This document shows, piece after piece, positions 17,364 to 28,380 of a stretch of DNA of 58,927 nt. Position numbers and translations under genes: made by a program. The notes beneath the pieces were generated by a model, which searched no databases, was not told where the DNA came from, and saw only the letters and a program-made list of their open reading frames with translations. Positions within the stretch are counted from its first letter, which is position 1. Each line of letters opens with the position of its first letter. Origin of the DNA: Planctomycetota bacterium (GTDB lineage Bacteria > Planctomycetota > Phycisphaerae > Sedimentisphaerales > Anaerobacaceae); NCBI GenBank assembly GCA_019456145.1, contig VRUL01000031.1:1-58927 (forward strand), given 5' to 3'.

Positions 17364-18785
17364 CTATCTTGAGGATTTCGACACGTGCTTAATCCGCAGA
17401 GCGATATCATCTGTGTACTTGGGCGAAAGCAGCGTTCGATTGCCGCCGGGGTGCCGAAATTCTTCCTTTTTATCAACTTTTCCCGTTTTAGTGTTTACCC
17501 ATTCTGCCTTATACGCTCCCCTGGACAGCGCCAATACCAACTCTGACTGGTTGCCGCCGTTAATGTAAATGGCGTAGCTTTGGCCCGGCTGGACAAGGGC
17601 GCGGGCGGTTGCTTTGTTGGGTATTCCGGCTTTGATGATTGAATTGTCCGGCTTCATGCGGATGAAGTCGAAGCTATTAATGAAATCCTTGAGAATCTCC
17701 AACTGCTTTCGAAACTTTGGCCCTCCGCCGCCTGGGGCATTGATACTCGCCGTGCCGTCTTCAGAACCGACTGTGAAAGAGTAATCCAGATTATTATACA
17801 CTGCGCCGCCGGCAATGATGAAATCCCACCCTTCGAGCCGGTATGCTTTGGGCTCGCTGCCGGCAAAGCCTGTCTCATCGTCCCCGATGACTTTGTTCAA
17901 GCCATAATTCTCCTTTACGGCTGTGGGTGGTTTGGCGTAGTGGAAGTTGAAAATCGACACCAGAGGATTTGGCTTGGTTATTTTCCTGGACTTATTCGCG
18001 ATATTCTGGGCGATCAGATGTTTTGCTTTGAAGTTCGCTTCTGCCTTGGTAATTGTCTTGGCGATATAGGCTTGCCACTCCAGCGTCACACCGCCGAAGT
18101 ATGGCTCGTTGCAGATTTCATAATAGACGTTGTCGAATTCCTTTAGCTCCTTGACGATTTTGTATGCCAATGCGGCCTGCACAGCCAATAGCTTTTTATC
18201 TCGGAGTGTATAAACCTCGGTGCGTTTCATGTTGCCTATGCCGTTCACGTTATTGGCGGTGTTCATAGGACTCAGTTTCCACATACCGTCTTCATAAAAT
18301 GGACAAAAAAGTACTAATTCGACCACAACGTTGCGTTTGCTTGCCTCGGCAACGAAGTCGCGGAGGCGTTTGAAGTACGCCCGGTCCCACTTTTTCAGGT
18401 CAAACTTATTACCGCCATTGGCATAGCCTGGTGTATTGCTCCGGGCCCAAGGGCATATCAGATAACCTTTCGCGGGGGCCAGCGTGTTGTTCTTAATCTT
18501 AAAAGCGCCGACCGGTTCGCAGTATGCGCCGCTGAATGTACGCGTCAGGTTAAATCCATGCGAGGTAAGCGTCTTGAGGTACGTCCTGTAATCGAAAGTC
18601 CGGTTAAGGACTGCTCCGTAATGCTCACCGGAGGTTATCAAGACAGTGGGCTTACCACGCCACAGAAAATAGTGGCCGTTCTCCGGATGCAGTCGTATTG
18701 GCTTGATAGTCTTGCCAGCCTGTCCCCCGTAGCTTATCAGGCCCAGGGCCATGACCAAAATTGCTAACTTTTCTGTCCTTTTCAT
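17364..18785 (-). CDS. Secreted GH5-like glycoside hydrolase
   Basis: The 473-residue protein has a signal peptide (MKRTEKLAILVMALGLISYG) and a TIM-barrel hydrolase domain: HYFLWRGKPTVLITSGEHYG, FNLTRTFSGAYCEP, and two likely catalytic glutamates in NVYYEICNEPYFG and GDDETGFAG. The C-terminal part (ARALVQPGQSYAIYINGG, ADDIALRIKH-like end) resembles the collagen-binding-like domain often fused to DUF4038 proteins. The substrate is unknown. It stands alone on the minus strand and has no copy of the R1 promoter repeat. Confidence 0.7.
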   Translation of the reverse strand: MKRTEKLAILVMALGLISYGGQAGKTIKPIRLHPENGHYFLWRGKPTVLITSGEHYGAVLNRTFDYRTYLKTLTSHGFNLTRTFSGAYCEPVGAFKIKNNTLAPAKGYLICPWARSNTPGYANGGNKFDLKKWDRAYFKRLRDFVAEASKRNVVVELVLFCPFYEDGMWKLSPMNTANNVNGIGNMKRTEVYTLRDKKLLAVQAALAYKIVKELKEFDNVYYEICNEPYFGGVTLEWQAYIAKTITKAEANFKAKHLIAQNIANKSRKITKPNPLVSIFNFHYAKPPTAVKENYGLNKVIGDDETGFAGSEPKAYRLEGWDFIIAGGAVYNNLDYSFTVGSEDGTASINAPGGGGPKFRKQLEILKDFINSFDFIRMKPDNSIIKAGIPNKATARALVQPGQSYAIYINGGNQSELVLALSRGAYKAEWVNTKTGKVDKKEEFRHPGGNRTLLSPKYTDDIALRIKHVSKSSR

Positions 18786-18999
18786 TGTTCCAGCCTTTCA
18801 AGAAAGTTTAATATTTTTAATGCGCATTGCGCGCAGTGATACCACTGGATAATGTTTTGCGGAATTGTTCTAATAGAAAGGCATTTTTCTGTCATTTCAT
18901 CCTCCGGTAAGCCTATTTACAACAATCCAATTATATGTTTTTGCAGGGCACTGTCAATAAAATTCCTGAAATGTCCTGGTTCTGAAATTGGGGGATGTG

Positions 19000-19158
19000 G
19001 TGATCGGCTTTGAGAATCCGGAGGCTCGCCGCTTAATCGAGATGCGAGAGACGAAAAGGCCATTCCTACCTTTTTGTATCATTTCGCCGCATGTTGGGCT
19101 TAACAATCGAGGTCTGCCCTTTGAAATTGACCGTAAAAAAGACCAGATTAACCGATAA
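19000..19158 (+). CDS. Possible 52-residue small protein
   Basis: A GTG start at 19000 (or 18997) is preceded closely by GGGGGAT and opens a frame of 52 residues containing FENPEARRLIEMRETKRPF and SPHVGLNNRGLPFEIDRK. I do not recognise it. The composition looks protein-like rather than random, but it may be a fragment of a larger lost gene. Confidence 0.25.
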   Translation: MIGFENPEARRLIEMRETKRPFLPFCIISPHVGLNNRGLPFEIDRKKDQINR

Positions 19159-19164
19159 TTCTAT

Positions 19165-19192
19165 TTGACCTATTTTGCCTGGACGATACAAT
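19165..19192 (+). promoter_or_regulatory. Candidate promoter of the signalling block
   Basis: TTGACC (19165-19170), a 16-bp spacer and TACAAT (19187-19192) sit 26 bp before the small ORF at 19218 and would drive it with cheD and the kinase genes. Confidence 0.45.
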
Positions 19193-19217
19193 TATTACAA
19201 ATAGGCAGGGGAAGAAT

Positions 19218-19382
19218 ATGATATTAGGTATTACTGGTCAAATAGTTAAACCGGTGGTGGGTGGGATTTTCGGGGGGATTCTCTTCGCAAGCCAGCCAGG
19301 TAATAGCTGCAGGGAGTTTTTGCATACTGAGTCCGGGTATCTTCGCTTATATCCTGAAGGTTCACAGGATATTTATTCTTAA
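19218..19382 (+). CDS. Small 54-residue protein upstream of cheD
   Basis: ATG 19218 has a good Shine-Dalgarno (GGGGAAG at 19208-19214). The product starts MILGITGQIVKPVVGGIFGG, a small hydrophobic glycine-rich segment, and ends in a polar tail with EFLHTESGYLRLYPEG. I do not recognise the family. The promoter at 19165 and the 27-bp gap to cheD suggest it is the first gene of the signalling operon. It could also be a leader peptide. Confidence 0.45.
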   Translation: MILGITGQIVKPVVGGIFGGILFASQPGNSCREFLHTESGYLRLYPEGSQDIYS

Positions 19383-19409
19383 GCAAAGACGGGCTTATTA
19401 GCGGATTTG

Positions 19410-19946
19410 ATGGAAGATGAAGCGTTGTTTAATTTCGACAAAAATCAACAAGTTATCGATGTCCAGATAGGCCAGGTCAAAGCGGGCAGGGGGAAGATAA
19501 TATTGCAATCGAAGGCGATTGGCTCCTGCATTGCTATTGTTGCTTACGATGCTGTCAAAAAGATTGGGGCGTTGGCACATGTTATGCTGCCCGGTATCGC
19601 CCCTGCCAGGAAAGCGGCCGAGAAAACGAAATATGCAGCTAATGCCATTGATGCCATAGTCAGCAGGATGAGCGAGCTGGATTCAAAAAAAGACGACATC
19701 GAAGTAGTTCTGGTCGGCGGCGGAAACATTCTCCAGAGAGAAGATGATACTATCTGCAATGCCAATATCGAATCGACTCTGGAACTGCTGGCTGAAAAAG
19801 GCCTGAAGGTAACAGCCCAGGCTGTTGGAGGAATAAGCAGAAGAAGCGTATCTCTCAATGTGGAGCGTGGAATTGTATCCTATACCGAAGGTGACAGCAG
19901 CGAAAAATTGCTGTGGAAACATAAAAGCCAATCATTAATAAAATAA
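19410..19946 (+). CDS. cheD: Chemoreceptor glutamine deamidase CheD
   Basis: CheD converts specific receptor glutamines to glutamate. The catalytic Cys is in [12 protein letters not shown] (Cys40) and the His in [10 protein letters not shown] (His57). The 17-residue spacing equals that of the characterised Thermotoga enzyme, and Ser34 sits where that enzyme has its Thr. [10 protein letters not shown] and [16 protein letters not shown] are further CheD marks. I start at ATG 19410; an in-frame TTG immediately precedes it. No chemoreceptor, cheA, cheB or cheR is nearby. Instead two large histidine kinases follow, so the partner is probably not a classical chemotaxis array. Confidence 0.88.
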   Translation: MEDEALFNFDKNQQVIDVQIGQVKAGRGKIILQSKAIGSCIAIVAYDAVKKIGALAHVMLPGIAPARKAAEKTKYAANAIDAIVSRMSELDSKKDDIEVVLVGGGNILQREDDTICNANIESTLELLAEKGLKVTAQAVGGISRRSVSLNVERGIVSYTEGDSSEKLLWKHKSQSLIK

Positions 19947-19986
19947 TATTAGCAAGGCTGTTGAAGTATTAAAGGTGAAGGTCATC

Positions 19987-21708
19987 ATGTTCAAACAAAA
20001 AGATATGAGAAGCACTAAAAGCGAAGTTATGAAAACTAAATATGTGGTTATTGGTCTTTCCGTTGTTTTTGGATTGGCTGTCTGGGTGATTGATGCTGCT
20101 CTGGATAGCTTCTTTTTTTACGAGGGGACTTTCTGGGAATTGCTGATTGCTGATATACCCAAGCATGAGATTTACATTCGTTTGATTATTTTGGCGTTTT
20201 TTATTGTATTTGGAATACTCATGGCTGAAGACATTGCCCGGCGTAAGCGTGCAGAAGAGCAGCTTAGAGCCGCAAACCAGCAGTTACAGGCGAGCGAGCA
20301 GCAACTTAGAGCGGCCAACCAGCAATTACAGGCGAGTGAGCAGCAATTAAAAGCAGCTAATCAACAGCTACGTGCAGGTGAAGAGGAGCTGCGCAAGCTG
20401 ACCCACGATATGGGAGAAAGAATAAAAGAGCTCAATTGTCTCTATGGGCTATCCCTGCTTATCGAACAGCGTGATATAGCGTTGGAGGAGATTTTTCAGG
20501 GCTTGTTGGAACTAATACCGCCCGGCTGGCATTATCCAGAGATTACGTGTGCTCGAGTTATCTTTGAGGGCCGGGAGTTTAAGACGGCTAACTTCAAGAA
20601 AACAATATGGGAGCAGTCGGCAGATATTAAAGTATCTGGCAGGAAAGTTGGGGCGATAGAAATTTATTACCTGAAAGAATGCCCTATACTGGATGAAGGG
20701 CCGTTTCTTAAAGAGGAACGTAATCTCATTGACGGTATCAGCCGTGCACTGGACGAGGCAATCCTATACAAGCAAGCCGAGGAAGCAAGGCGAGCGGCCA
20801 ACCAGCAATTGCAGGCGAGTGGGCAGCAGCTTCGAGCGGCCAACCAGCAATTAAGCGCCAATGGACAACAGCTTCGAGCGGCCAACCAGCAATTACAGGC
20901 GAGTGAGCAGCAGCTTAGAGCGGCCAATCAGCAATTAAAGGCGAGTGAGCAGCAGCTTAGAGCGGCCAACCAGCAATTAAACGCCAGTGGGCAGCAGCTT
21001 CGAGCGGCCAACCAGCAATTACAGGCCGAAGTCGCTGAACGCATGCGGGACGAAGATATAATTAAAGAGTCACTTAAAGAAAAAGAGGTATTGCTAAAAG
21101 AGATCCACCATCGCGTTAAGAATAATTTGCAGGTAATTTCCAGTATTCTGAATCTTCAGTCCAAATACATCGAGGATGAAGGAGCGAAGAAGGTGTTCAG
21201 GGACGGCCAGAGCCGTGTCAGGTCGATGGCACTGGTACACGAAAAATTGTGCGAAGCCGAGGATTTAGCTAAAATTGATTTTACTGAATATATACGCAGC
21301 ATGACAGGTGATTTATTTCGGCTCCACGGAATAAGCCAGGCCATTAGTTCGAAGATAGATGTCAAAGATGTTTTTCTGGATATCAATACGGCAATTCCCT
21401 GTGGTTTGATAATCAATGAACTTGTTTCAAATGCTCTGAAATATGCCTTTCCAGACGAAAGAGAGGGCGAAATATGCATAGGACTTTATCCGGACAAGGA
21501 CGGCAGATTTTCATTGGTTATTAAGGATAATGGCATTGGTTTCCCAAAAGATTTGGACTTTAGAAAAACTGAGTCGTTAGGTATGCAGTTGGTAATTATG
21601 TTAGTAGAACAAATTGGGGGTACAATAGAGCTTGAAAGAAAAGAGGGAGCGGTATTTACAATTACTTTCGAAGAGCTAAAATCCGGGGATGGGGAGGTAA
21701 TCAAATGA
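19987..21708 (+). CDS. HisKA_2-type membrane histidine kinase
   Basis: About 573 residues. Two membrane segments (about residues 19-40 and 63-80) are followed by a coiled coil built from 14-residue units such as [14 protein letters not shown] (about 88-135) and a GAF-like domain (about 150-260). A second block of six such units (about 266-350) leads into the kinase core. Its phospho-acceptor lies in [14 protein letters not shown] (His375 or 374), with [14 protein letters not shown] and IKDNGIGFP for ATP. The DNA of the units is a 42-bp tandem repeat. GAAGG 5 nt before ATG 19987 favours that start over GTG 19975. The stop overlaps the next gene (ATGA). Confidence 0.88.
   Translation: MFKQKDMRSTKSEVMKTKYVVIGLSVVFGLAVWVIDAALDSFFFYEGTFWELLIADIPKHEIYIRLIILAFFIVFGILMAEDIARRKRAEEQLRAANQQLQASEQQLRAANQQLQASEQQLKAANQQLRAGEEELRKLTHDMGERIKELNCLYGLSLLIEQRDIALEEIFQGLLELIPPGWHYPEITCARVIFEGREFKTANFKKTIWEQSADIKVSGRKVGAIEIYYLKECPILDEGPFLKEERNLIDGISRALDEAILYKQAEEARRAANQQLQASGQQLRAANQQLSANGQQLRAANQQLQASEQQLRAANQQLKASEQQLRAANQQLNASGQQLRAANQQLQAEVAERMRDEDIIKESLKEKEVLLKEIHHRVKNNLQVISSILNLQSKYIEDEGAKKVFRDGQSRVRSMALVHEKLCEAEDLAKIDFTEYIRSMTGDLFRLHGISQAISSKIDVKDVFLDINTAIPCGLIINELVSNALKYAFPDEREGEICIGLYPDKDGRFSLVIKDNGIGFPKDLDFRKTESLGMQLVIMLVEQIGGTIELERKEGAVFTITFEELKSGDGEVIK
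20250..20390 (+). repeat. 42-bp tandem repeat, block 1
   Basis: About three 42-bp units coding for [18 protein letters not shown] pairs of heptads inside the kinase gene. Leu falls at one core position and Ala/Ser at the other, with paired Gln on the outside. Confidence 0.8.
20787..21036 (+). repeat. 42-bp tandem repeat, block 2
   Basis: About six 42-bp units with the same heptad pair as block 1. Small variants (SANGQQ, KASEQQ, NASGQQ) show point divergence between units. Confidence 0.8.
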
Positions 21709-24700
21709 CAAGTGCAAAGATATTGGTTGTAGAAGATGAAAGCATCACCGCCAAAGATATACAAGAGACACTGAAAGGTCAGGGATATGATGTTCCTGCT
21801 GTTGTTTTATCCGGGGAAGAAGCTGTTCAAAAAGCAGAGTCTATAAGGCCGGATTTAGTATTGATGGATATAATGTTAAAAGGGAATGTGGATGGTATAG
21901 AGGCTGCCGAGCAAATCCGCAGCCGTTTCGATATTCCCGTGGTGTACCTCACTGCTTATGCAGATAATGAAATAATAGAGCGGGCAAGAATAACAGAGCC
22001 GTTCGGTTACATAATCAAACCATTCCAGACCAGAGAATTACGCACCAACATTGAGATAGCTCTGTACAGGCATAAGGCCGAGAAAGCCGTGCGGCGCAGT
22101 AAACAGCAGTGGGAAAACACTTTCAATGCTATGTCCGACTGGGTTGTGTTGACAGACCTGAATGGCCGAATACTGCGCACGAACCGCACAGGAGAGGATT
22201 TTACAGGCATATCCTTAACCGAGATAGTTGGCCAATCCTGCTGCAAGTTGGTCCATGGCTCAGACGAGCACATTCCCGGCTGTCCGTTACCAGAGATGCT
22301 TGAGACTCACCGGCAAGCAATCGAAGAGATCCAGGTTCCAGGTACGGACCGCTGGCTGATGGTAACAGTGGACCCGGTAACGGATAGTAAAGACAACATT
22401 GTAGGTGCGGTTCACATCACGCGTGACATCACCGAGCGAAAGAAGGCAGAAAAGGCCATTCGGGACAGCGAGGAAAGATACAAGTATCTTTTCGAACAGT
22501 CTCCCCTCGGTATTGGATTGGCTACTCCTGATGGTAAGGTTCTTCGTGTCAACAAAACAATGGAGGTCATTACCGGATACTTCGAGGCCGAGCTTAAAAA
22601 GATTAACCTTGTTGACCTGTATGAGAATCCCCAAGACAGGAAGAAGTTGTTTGAAACCATTGATCGATACGGCTGTGCGGTTGATTACCCGGCCCGGCTG
22701 AAACGCAAAGACGGGATTCCATTCGATGCCCTTCTAAATATGTCACGAGTTCATCTTGACGGCCAGGAGTTGTTTCAAACGATATGTATGGACATCACCG
22801 AGCGCAAGCGGACGGAGACGAAGCTGATGAAAAGCGAGGCAAAATATCGTACGTTAGTCGAACAAATCCCTTCTGTTACCTATATAGCGTCGGCTGATGG
22901 ATTCAGCTCCACCCTCTTTATCAGCCCACAAATTGAAGAAATACTTGGATTTGAAACCACACAATGGCTGCAACAACCTGACTTTTGGGTCAACCAAATA
23001 CATCCGGATGACCGTCACCGAGTCCTGACCGAGCTAAAAGCAAGTTGCACAAATAACGAGAAATTCGAATCAGAGTACCGCATGACTGCAAAAGACGGAC
23101 GCATCGTATGGATACATGACAAAGCTGCTATAGTGGAAGATGACTCCGGCAAACCTCTCTTCTTGCAGGGGATTATGTCGGACATCACCGCCCGTAAGCA
23201 GATAGAGAAAGAGTTGCAGGCACTTGTGGAGAGCACCGTGGGAACCACAGGACAAGACTGTTTCGACAAAACGGTCAGCATATTATGCGAATGGCTTGAA
23301 GTGGACTGCGCTGTCATTGGACAAATTATAAATGGAACCGACATTAAGGTGTTGTCGATGCAACTTGACGGAGAAAAGATTTACGACTACACCTACGGTT
23401 TGAAAGGGACCCCTTGCGAGAATGTCGTAGAGAAGGGATACTGTGTCTATCCGGAAAGGGTCCTTATGGCGTTTCCCGACGATGAGGATCTCGCCAAGCT
23501 TAAGGTTCAGGGATATGTAGGAACGCCGCTGCGGGACAAGAACGGAAACCCAATCGGAGTTCTTTGCGCTATATCTCGGCGGAAATTGAATTTGCCGGAG
23601 CGAACAGAGGATGTGATGAATATAATCGCAAAAAGAAATGCCTCAGAGATTGAGCGCAAGCGGACGGAGGATGCGCTGCAACGAGAGAAAGACTTTGCCG
23701 AGAGCCTGATCAGTACGACCCAGGCCATCGTGCTGCTGCTTGATAGTCAGGGCCGAATCGTTCTATTTAATCCATATATGGAGCAGATTTCCGGTTATCG
23801 GCTTGAAGAAGTAAAGGGTAAGGACTGGTTTACAACATTTTTACCTGAGCGTGACCGAGAGCGTATCCGAGGTCTGTTTTTGAAGGCAAAGAGTGGAATT
23901 CAAACGCGCGGTAACATCAACCCAATCATTACGAAAGACGGAAGGGAGCTTGAGATTGAGTGGTACGACAAGCTTCTCAAGGACGCTGATGGAAACGTTG
24001 TTGGCCTGCTTTCTACAGGACAAGATATCACTGAGCGCAAGCGGACGGAGGAGGCGCTTCGGGAAAGTGAGGAGCAATATAAAGAGCTTGTTGAAAGCAA
24101 TCCACACGGTATTCAGAAGATAGATACACGAGGAGTTATTACATTCAGCAACTGTGCCTATAAGGAAATGCTCGGTTATACTGAGGAAGAACTATCAGGG
24201 AAAAGCATTTTGGACTTATTAGAGCCTGAGTCGAGGCGTGACGAACTGCGTGAGTATTTATCCATACTGGTCAGGGAACAACCGGAACCGACCGTCTATT
24301 TGCAGAAAAATCGGACAAAAGATGGGCGGGTGATAGATATGGAGGTTAACTGGAATTACGAACGGGATAACCAGGGGCACGTAGTTGGATTTACATCTGT
24401 TATAACAGACATCACGGAGCGCAAGCAGGCAGAAGAGGCGCTGCGGGAGAGCGAGGAGAAATACAGGCAGCTCGTCTCAACAACAACAGATGCGGTCATG
24501 CTCTTTGATGCTGAGACAAGGAATATCTTAGATGTTAATAAGGCATGCGAGGAACTCTACGGTTACAGCAGGGAAGAATTTCTTAATCTGAGGCAGAACG
24601 ACGTTACAGCCGAGTTGGAAAAAACCGAAGAATCGATCCAACAAGTTGCAAATGGACATTTGAAGAGAATCCCCTTTCGTTACCACAGGAAAAAGGACGG

Positions 24701-27233
24701 CACGATATTTCCGGTGGAGATATCCGGGAGCATATTCGAGGTGGCAGGCCGCAAAGTCCTGTGCGGTGTGATACGAGACATCACGGAGCGCAAGCGGGCG
24801 GAAGAAGCACTGAAAGCTTCAGAGGAGCGGTTGAAGATATTATTTGAGTCGGCGCCTGACGGCATTTTCTTAAATGACCTGGAAGGAAGATTTGTGGACG
24901 GTAATAAAGCTGCTGAGGAACTGGTAGGCTATAAGAGAGAGGAATTGGTCGGAAAGAATTTCGCTGAGGCAGGACTGCTTTCTGAAGAGCATGTTCCAGG
25001 TGCGTTAGAAAATCTGAGAAGGATTTCAAGTGGGCAGCCGACCGGACCTGATGAATATACGCTGATTAGAAAAGATGGCGGCCAGGTTGAGGTTGAGATA
25101 AGGGCCTACCCCGTAACGATAGAACATAAAACGTTGTCGCTTGGGATTGCTCGAGACATCGCAGAGCGCAAGCGGGCTGAAGAAAGTCTCCAGAGAGAAT
25201 CCCATATGCGCAATACCCTCCTTGATAAACTTCCATGCATTGCCATGATCCTTAAAAAAGGGACCAGGGAAATTTTAGTCTCCAATGAAGCGGCAAGAAA
25301 GGTCGGTGCGGTTCCCGGAAAGAAATGCTACGAAACATGCGCCGAACGTGATGACCACTGCCCGTTTTGTCTTGCACCTGAAGTCTGGGCCACTGACGAG
25401 CCGAGGCAATTGGAAGTCGAATATAGAGGTAAATATTATATAGGTATATGGGTTCCGTTAACTGAAGATACGTATGTTCATTATATTTTTGACGTCACGG
25501 AGGGTAAGAAGTCACAGGAGGATTTGAGGCGGATCGAATGGCTTCTGGGTGAAAGGGAAAAGCTCAAGCCTGAAAAAGAACCTCATGTACAGCCTTATGG
25601 AGACCTTGTTGAAATTAACTCGTGCAGGGTGCTGGCTGATACTGTTGGCCAGGATATTCTTGCTGACATTGTGGGAAACTACCTTGAGTTGTTAGACACT
25701 TCGGCAGCAATCTACGAAGAGAATGGTGATTATGCTTTAGGCATTTTTACATCGGGTTGGTGCCGTACACTCGATCAGGCCTCACGCAGCCTTTGCTCTA
25801 CCGATGATAACAAGGAGGCGTTGGAAAGCGGTAAGTGGCTCTGTCACGAGTCGTGCTGGACAGATGTCTCAAAACACTCAATCGAGAAGGGCGAACCGGT
25901 TGATATCGAATGTAATGGCGGCTTACATATCTGTGCTGTCCCGGTTTGGGCTGGAGGGAAAATAGTCGGCTCTATGAATTTTGGATATGGTGACCCCCCG
26001 CAAGACCCCAAAAAACTACAGGAAATCGCAAAGAGATATAACATTAGTGCGGACGAACTTCAAAAGCAGGCCGAAGCATACAAGTCAAGGCCTGTTTTCA
26101 TAATCGATCTTGCAAAGAAACGTTTGTCGACTTCAGCCAGGTTGATCGGAACTATTATCGAGCGCAAGCGGACGGAGGAGGCGCTGCGGGAGAGCGAGGA
26201 GAAATACAGGCAGCTAGTCTCAACAACAACAGATGCGGTCATGCTCTTTGATGCTTCAACAAGGAATATCATAGATGTTAATAAGGCCTGTGAAGAGCTG
26301 TACGGTTACAACAGAGAGGAATTTCTCGTGCTAAAACTGAAGGACATTACGGCTGAGTTAGAAAAATCCGAAGAATCGATCCGACAAGTTGTCAATGGAG
26401 AGCTGAAAAGAATCCCCCTTCGCTACCATAGGAAAAAGGATGGCACGATATTTCCAGTGGAGATATCCGGTAGCGTGTTTGATGTGGCAGGCCGCGAAGT
26501 CCTCTGCGGCGTGATACGAGACATTACCCAGCGCGAGCAGACAGAGAAAAAGGTCCTTGAGTACCAAAATGAGCTTCGCTCTATGGTATCCGAATTGTCG
26601 TTGGCCGAAGAACGTGAAAGAAGATATATTGCATCAGGACTGCATGATGACATAATTCAGCCTTTGGCCTTCTTAGGTATTAAGCTGGATATACTTAAAA
26701 AGTCCATTAAGAAGGACATCTACGTTGATTCTTTTAGGGAGATACTGACAACAGTCAACGACCTTATTAGCTCTGCGCGGACTTTAACGTTTGACCTGAG
26801 TTCTCCTGTTCTGTACGAATTGGGGTTTGAGGCGGCAATAGAGGAATGGCTAACCGAAAATATGGAGGAAAAGCATGGAATCGCGACTACATTCGAAGAT
26901 GATGGCCAGATTAAACCTTTGGATGATGATATGCGCGGCTCCCTGTTCAAGGCCGTAAAGGAACTTTTGGTTAATGTGATTAAACACGCAAAAGCAAGCA
27001 GCGTGAAGGTTTCAGTTGCCAGGGAGGATGATAAGATAAAAATCTATGTGGAAGATGACGGTGTAGGTTTTGATTCTCTCAACAAAAGGACCAGGCCTTC
27101 CAAATCTTCCGGTTACGGTCTTTTTAGTATACGTGAGCGGTTGAATTATCTCAGAGGTAGTTTTAATATTGACTCGAAACCGGGCCACGGGACTCGAGTT
27201 AGTTTAGTGGCGCCATTAAAACAAGGGAGTTAG
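21705..27233 (+). CDS. Giant REC-multiPAS-GAF-PocR histidine kinase
   Basis: The 1842-residue protein starts with a receiver domain (residues 3-120, Asp55 in LVLMDIML, Lys in YIIKPF). Three PAS domains (about 130-500), a GAF (505-650) and four more PAS (665-1160) follow. Then come a short Cys-rich PAS-like part with [19 protein letters not shown] (1165-1265), a PocR sensory domain (about 1295-1485, with [15 protein letters not shown] and [13 protein letters not shown]), one more PAS, and a NarL-type kinase core. The core has His1647 in [25 protein letters not shown] and DDGVGFDSL. No membrane segment is seen, so it is probably cytoplasmic. Two PAS domains are recent duplicates. The likely partner is the regulator at 27253. 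Confidence 0.88.
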   Translation: MTSAKILVVEDESITAKDIQETLKGQGYDVPAVVLSGEEAVQKAESIRPDLVLMDIMLKGNVDGIEAAEQIRSRFDIPVVYLTAYADNEIIERARITEPFGYIIKPFQTRELRTNIEIALYRHKAEKAVRRSKQQWENTFNAMSDWVVLTDLNGRILRTNRTGEDFTGISLTEIVGQSCCKLVHGSDEHIPGCPLPEMLETHRQAIEEIQVPGTDRWLMVTVDPVTDSKDNIVGAVHITRDITERKKAEKAIRDSEERYKYLFEQSPLGIGLATPDGKVLRVNKTMEVITGYFEAELKKINLVDLYENPQDRKKLFETIDRYGCAVDYPARLKRKDGIPFDALLNMSRVHLDGQELFQTICMDITERKRTETKLMKSEAKYRTLVEQIPSVTYIASADGFSSTLFISPQIEEILGFETTQWLQQPDFWVNQIHPDDRHRVLTELKASCTNNEKFESEYRMTAKDGRIVWIHDKAAIVEDDSGKPLFLQGIMSDITARKQIEKELQALVESTVGTTGQDCFDKTVSILCEWLEVDCAVIGQIINGTDIKVLSMQLDGEKIYDYTYGLKGTPCENVVEKGYCVYPERVLMAFPDDEDLAKLKVQGYVGTPLRDKNGNPIGVLCAISRRKLNLPERTEDVMNIIAKRNASEIERKRTEDALQREKDFAESLISTTQAIVLLLDSQGRIVLFNPYMEQISGYRLEEVKGKDWFTTFLPERDRERIRGLFLKAKSGIQTRGNINPIITKDGRELEIEWYDKLLKDADGNVVGLLSTGQDITERKRTEEALRESEEQYKELVESNPHGIQKIDTRGVITFSNCAYKEMLGYTEEELSGKSILDLLEPESRRDELREYLSILVREQPEPTVYLQKNRTKDGRVIDMEVNWNYERDNQGHVVGFTSVITDITERKQAEEALRESEEKYRQLVSTTTDAVMLFDAETRNILDVNKACEELYGYSREEFLNLRQNDVTAELEKTEESIQQVANGHLKRIPFRYHRKKDGTIFPVEISGSIFEVAGRKVLCGVIRDITERKRAEEALKASEERLKILFESAPDGIFLNDLEGRFVDGNKAAEELVGYKREELVGKNFAEAGLLSEEHVPGALENLRRISSGQPTGPDEYTLIRKDGGQVEVEIRAYPVTIEHKTLSLGIARDIAERKRAEESLQRESHMRNTLLDKLPCIAMILKKGTREILVSNEAARKVGAVPGKKCYETCAERDDHCPFCLAPEVWATDEPRQLEVEYRGKYYIGIWVPLTEDTYVHYIFDVTEGKKSQEDLRRIEWLLGEREKLKPEKEPHVQPYGDLVEINSCRVLADTVGQDILADIVGNYLELLDTSAAIYEENGDYALGIFTSGWCRTLDQASRSLCSTDDNKEALESGKWLCHESCWTDVSKHSIEKGEPVDIECNGGLHICAVPVWAGGKIVGSMNFGYGDPPQDPKKLQEIAKRYNISADELQKQAEAYKSRPVFIIDLAKKRLSTSARLIGTIIERKRTEEALRESEEKYRQLVSTTTDAVMLFDASTRNIIDVNKACEELYGYNREEFLVLKLKDITAELEKSEESIRQVVNGELKRIPLRYHRKKDGTIFPVEISGSVFDVAGREVLCGVIRDITQREQTEKKVLEYQNELRSMVSELSLAEERERRYIASGLHDDIIQPLAFLGIKLDILKKSIKKDIYVDSFREILTTVNDLISSARTLTFDLSSPVLYELGFEAAIEEWLTENMEEKHGIATTFEDDGQIKPLDDDMRGSLFKAVKELLVNVIKHAKASSVKVSVAREDDKIKIYVEDDGVGFDSLNKRTRPSKSSGYGLFSIRERLNYLRGSFNIDSKPGHGTRVSLVAPLKQGS

Positions 27234-27252
27234 AAGGGAAAAGAGGTAAACA

Positions 27253-27909
27253 ATGAGCATAAAGATAGTAGTAGTGGATGACCATGGAATAGTGCGGGAC
27301 GGGCTTCGCTTGTTGATTGAACAACAGGATGATATGGAGATGATTGACGAGGCAGTTGATGGACTGGAGGCCGTGGGGTTTGTGCGGCAGCTTAAACCTG
27401 ATGTGGTACTTATGGATGTCAGTATGCCCGGACTAAACGGCATTGAGGCGGCTCGGCAAATAGTAAAGGAAAATCCCGGTGTCAAAGTTTTAGCGCTATC
27501 GGGATACTCTAATAAACGTTTTGTGACTGATATGCTCAAGGCAGGTGCCTCGGGATATGTCCTTAAGGAAAACTTGAGCAGCGAATTGATCCGGGCTATT
27601 TATGCGATTGCAGCCGGTCAACGGTATTTATGCCCAAAGGTAGCATCGATTGTTGTCGATGATTTGATACATGCCGGCACACATGAGTCTTATAAGCCGT
27701 TGCTGGACAGGTTAACAGGGAAGGAACGCGAGCTGCTTCAAATGTTAGCCGAAGGCAAATCAACTAAGGGAGCAGCGAAGATACTTCACGTCAGCATCAA
27801 GACAGTTGATGCCAGGCGCCGCGACATAATGAAAAAAGTCAACATCTATAATATAGCGGAGCTAACGAAAATGGCTATTCGTGAGGGGCTGACATCTATT
27901 GAATTCTAA
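27253..27909 (+). CDS. NarL/FixJ-type response regulator
   Basis: The 218-residue protein has a receiver domain (Asp9/Asp10, phospho-acceptor Asp55 in VVLMDVSMPG, KENLSSEL loop) and a C-terminal LuxR-type helix-turn-helix (LTGKERELLQMLAEGKSTKG to SIKTVDARRRDIMKK). It lies 19 bp after the giant kinase, whose HisKA_3 core is the class that normally phosphorylates NarL-type regulators. It probably acts as a DNA-binding output of that kinase. Target genes are unknown. Confidence 0.9.
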   Translation: MSIKIVVVDDHGIVRDGLRLLIEQQDDMEMIDEAVDGLEAVGFVRQLKPDVVLMDVSMPGLNGIEAARQIVKENPGVKVLALSGYSNKRFVTDMLKAGASGYVLKENLSSELIRAIYAIAAGQRYLCPKVASIVVDDLIHAGTHESYKPLLDRLTGKERELLQMLAEGKSTKGAAKILHVSIKTVDARRRDIMKKVNIYNIAELTKMAIREGLTSIEF

Positions 27910-28380
27910 CTTGCTGAGCAAAAGTGCAAGGTTTTCAGGTTGTATATCAGCCTTTTTGTAAGTAATATGTCCGGTTCCATAGGGGGGCCAAGAAAAACCA
28001 CCCGCATTACAAGGGTATGCCTGGTTTAATCTAAGTAATTCCTAATGACATACTGGTATTATCCTATGTTATATATAGGCTCAGGCTGTATATAGTCTCG
28101 CAAAATACATGTGTTTAGTTTCCTGCTATGCAGTCGATTATTAGATAAAAGGGACACCCTGTGAGTCAGCGGCTTGTTATGGAGAATGAGTCGCTGACTG
28201 ATTTTGGCGATAAAAAGCTCGAATTTTCCTTGAAATTTCAAGGTTGAACAAGGGGCCCGAACGGAAGAAATCGTTATGACCTATCCGGAATTAAGGCCGG
28301 GAATGGGAACAAATTCACTTTTTATAGATTTTTGAAAGGATTTTCCAGCTAATCAGATTTAAATACTTCTGAAGGAAATA
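27910..28380. other. Intergenic region with inverted repeat
   Basis: No gene is evident. AGTCAGCG (28164-28171) and CGCTGACT (28192-28199) form 8-bp arms around a 20-bp centre, and TATATA words flank GGCTCAGGCTG near 28075-28095. These could be operator or RNA hairpin elements ahead of the second regulator gene; nothing decides between them. Confidence 0.35.
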
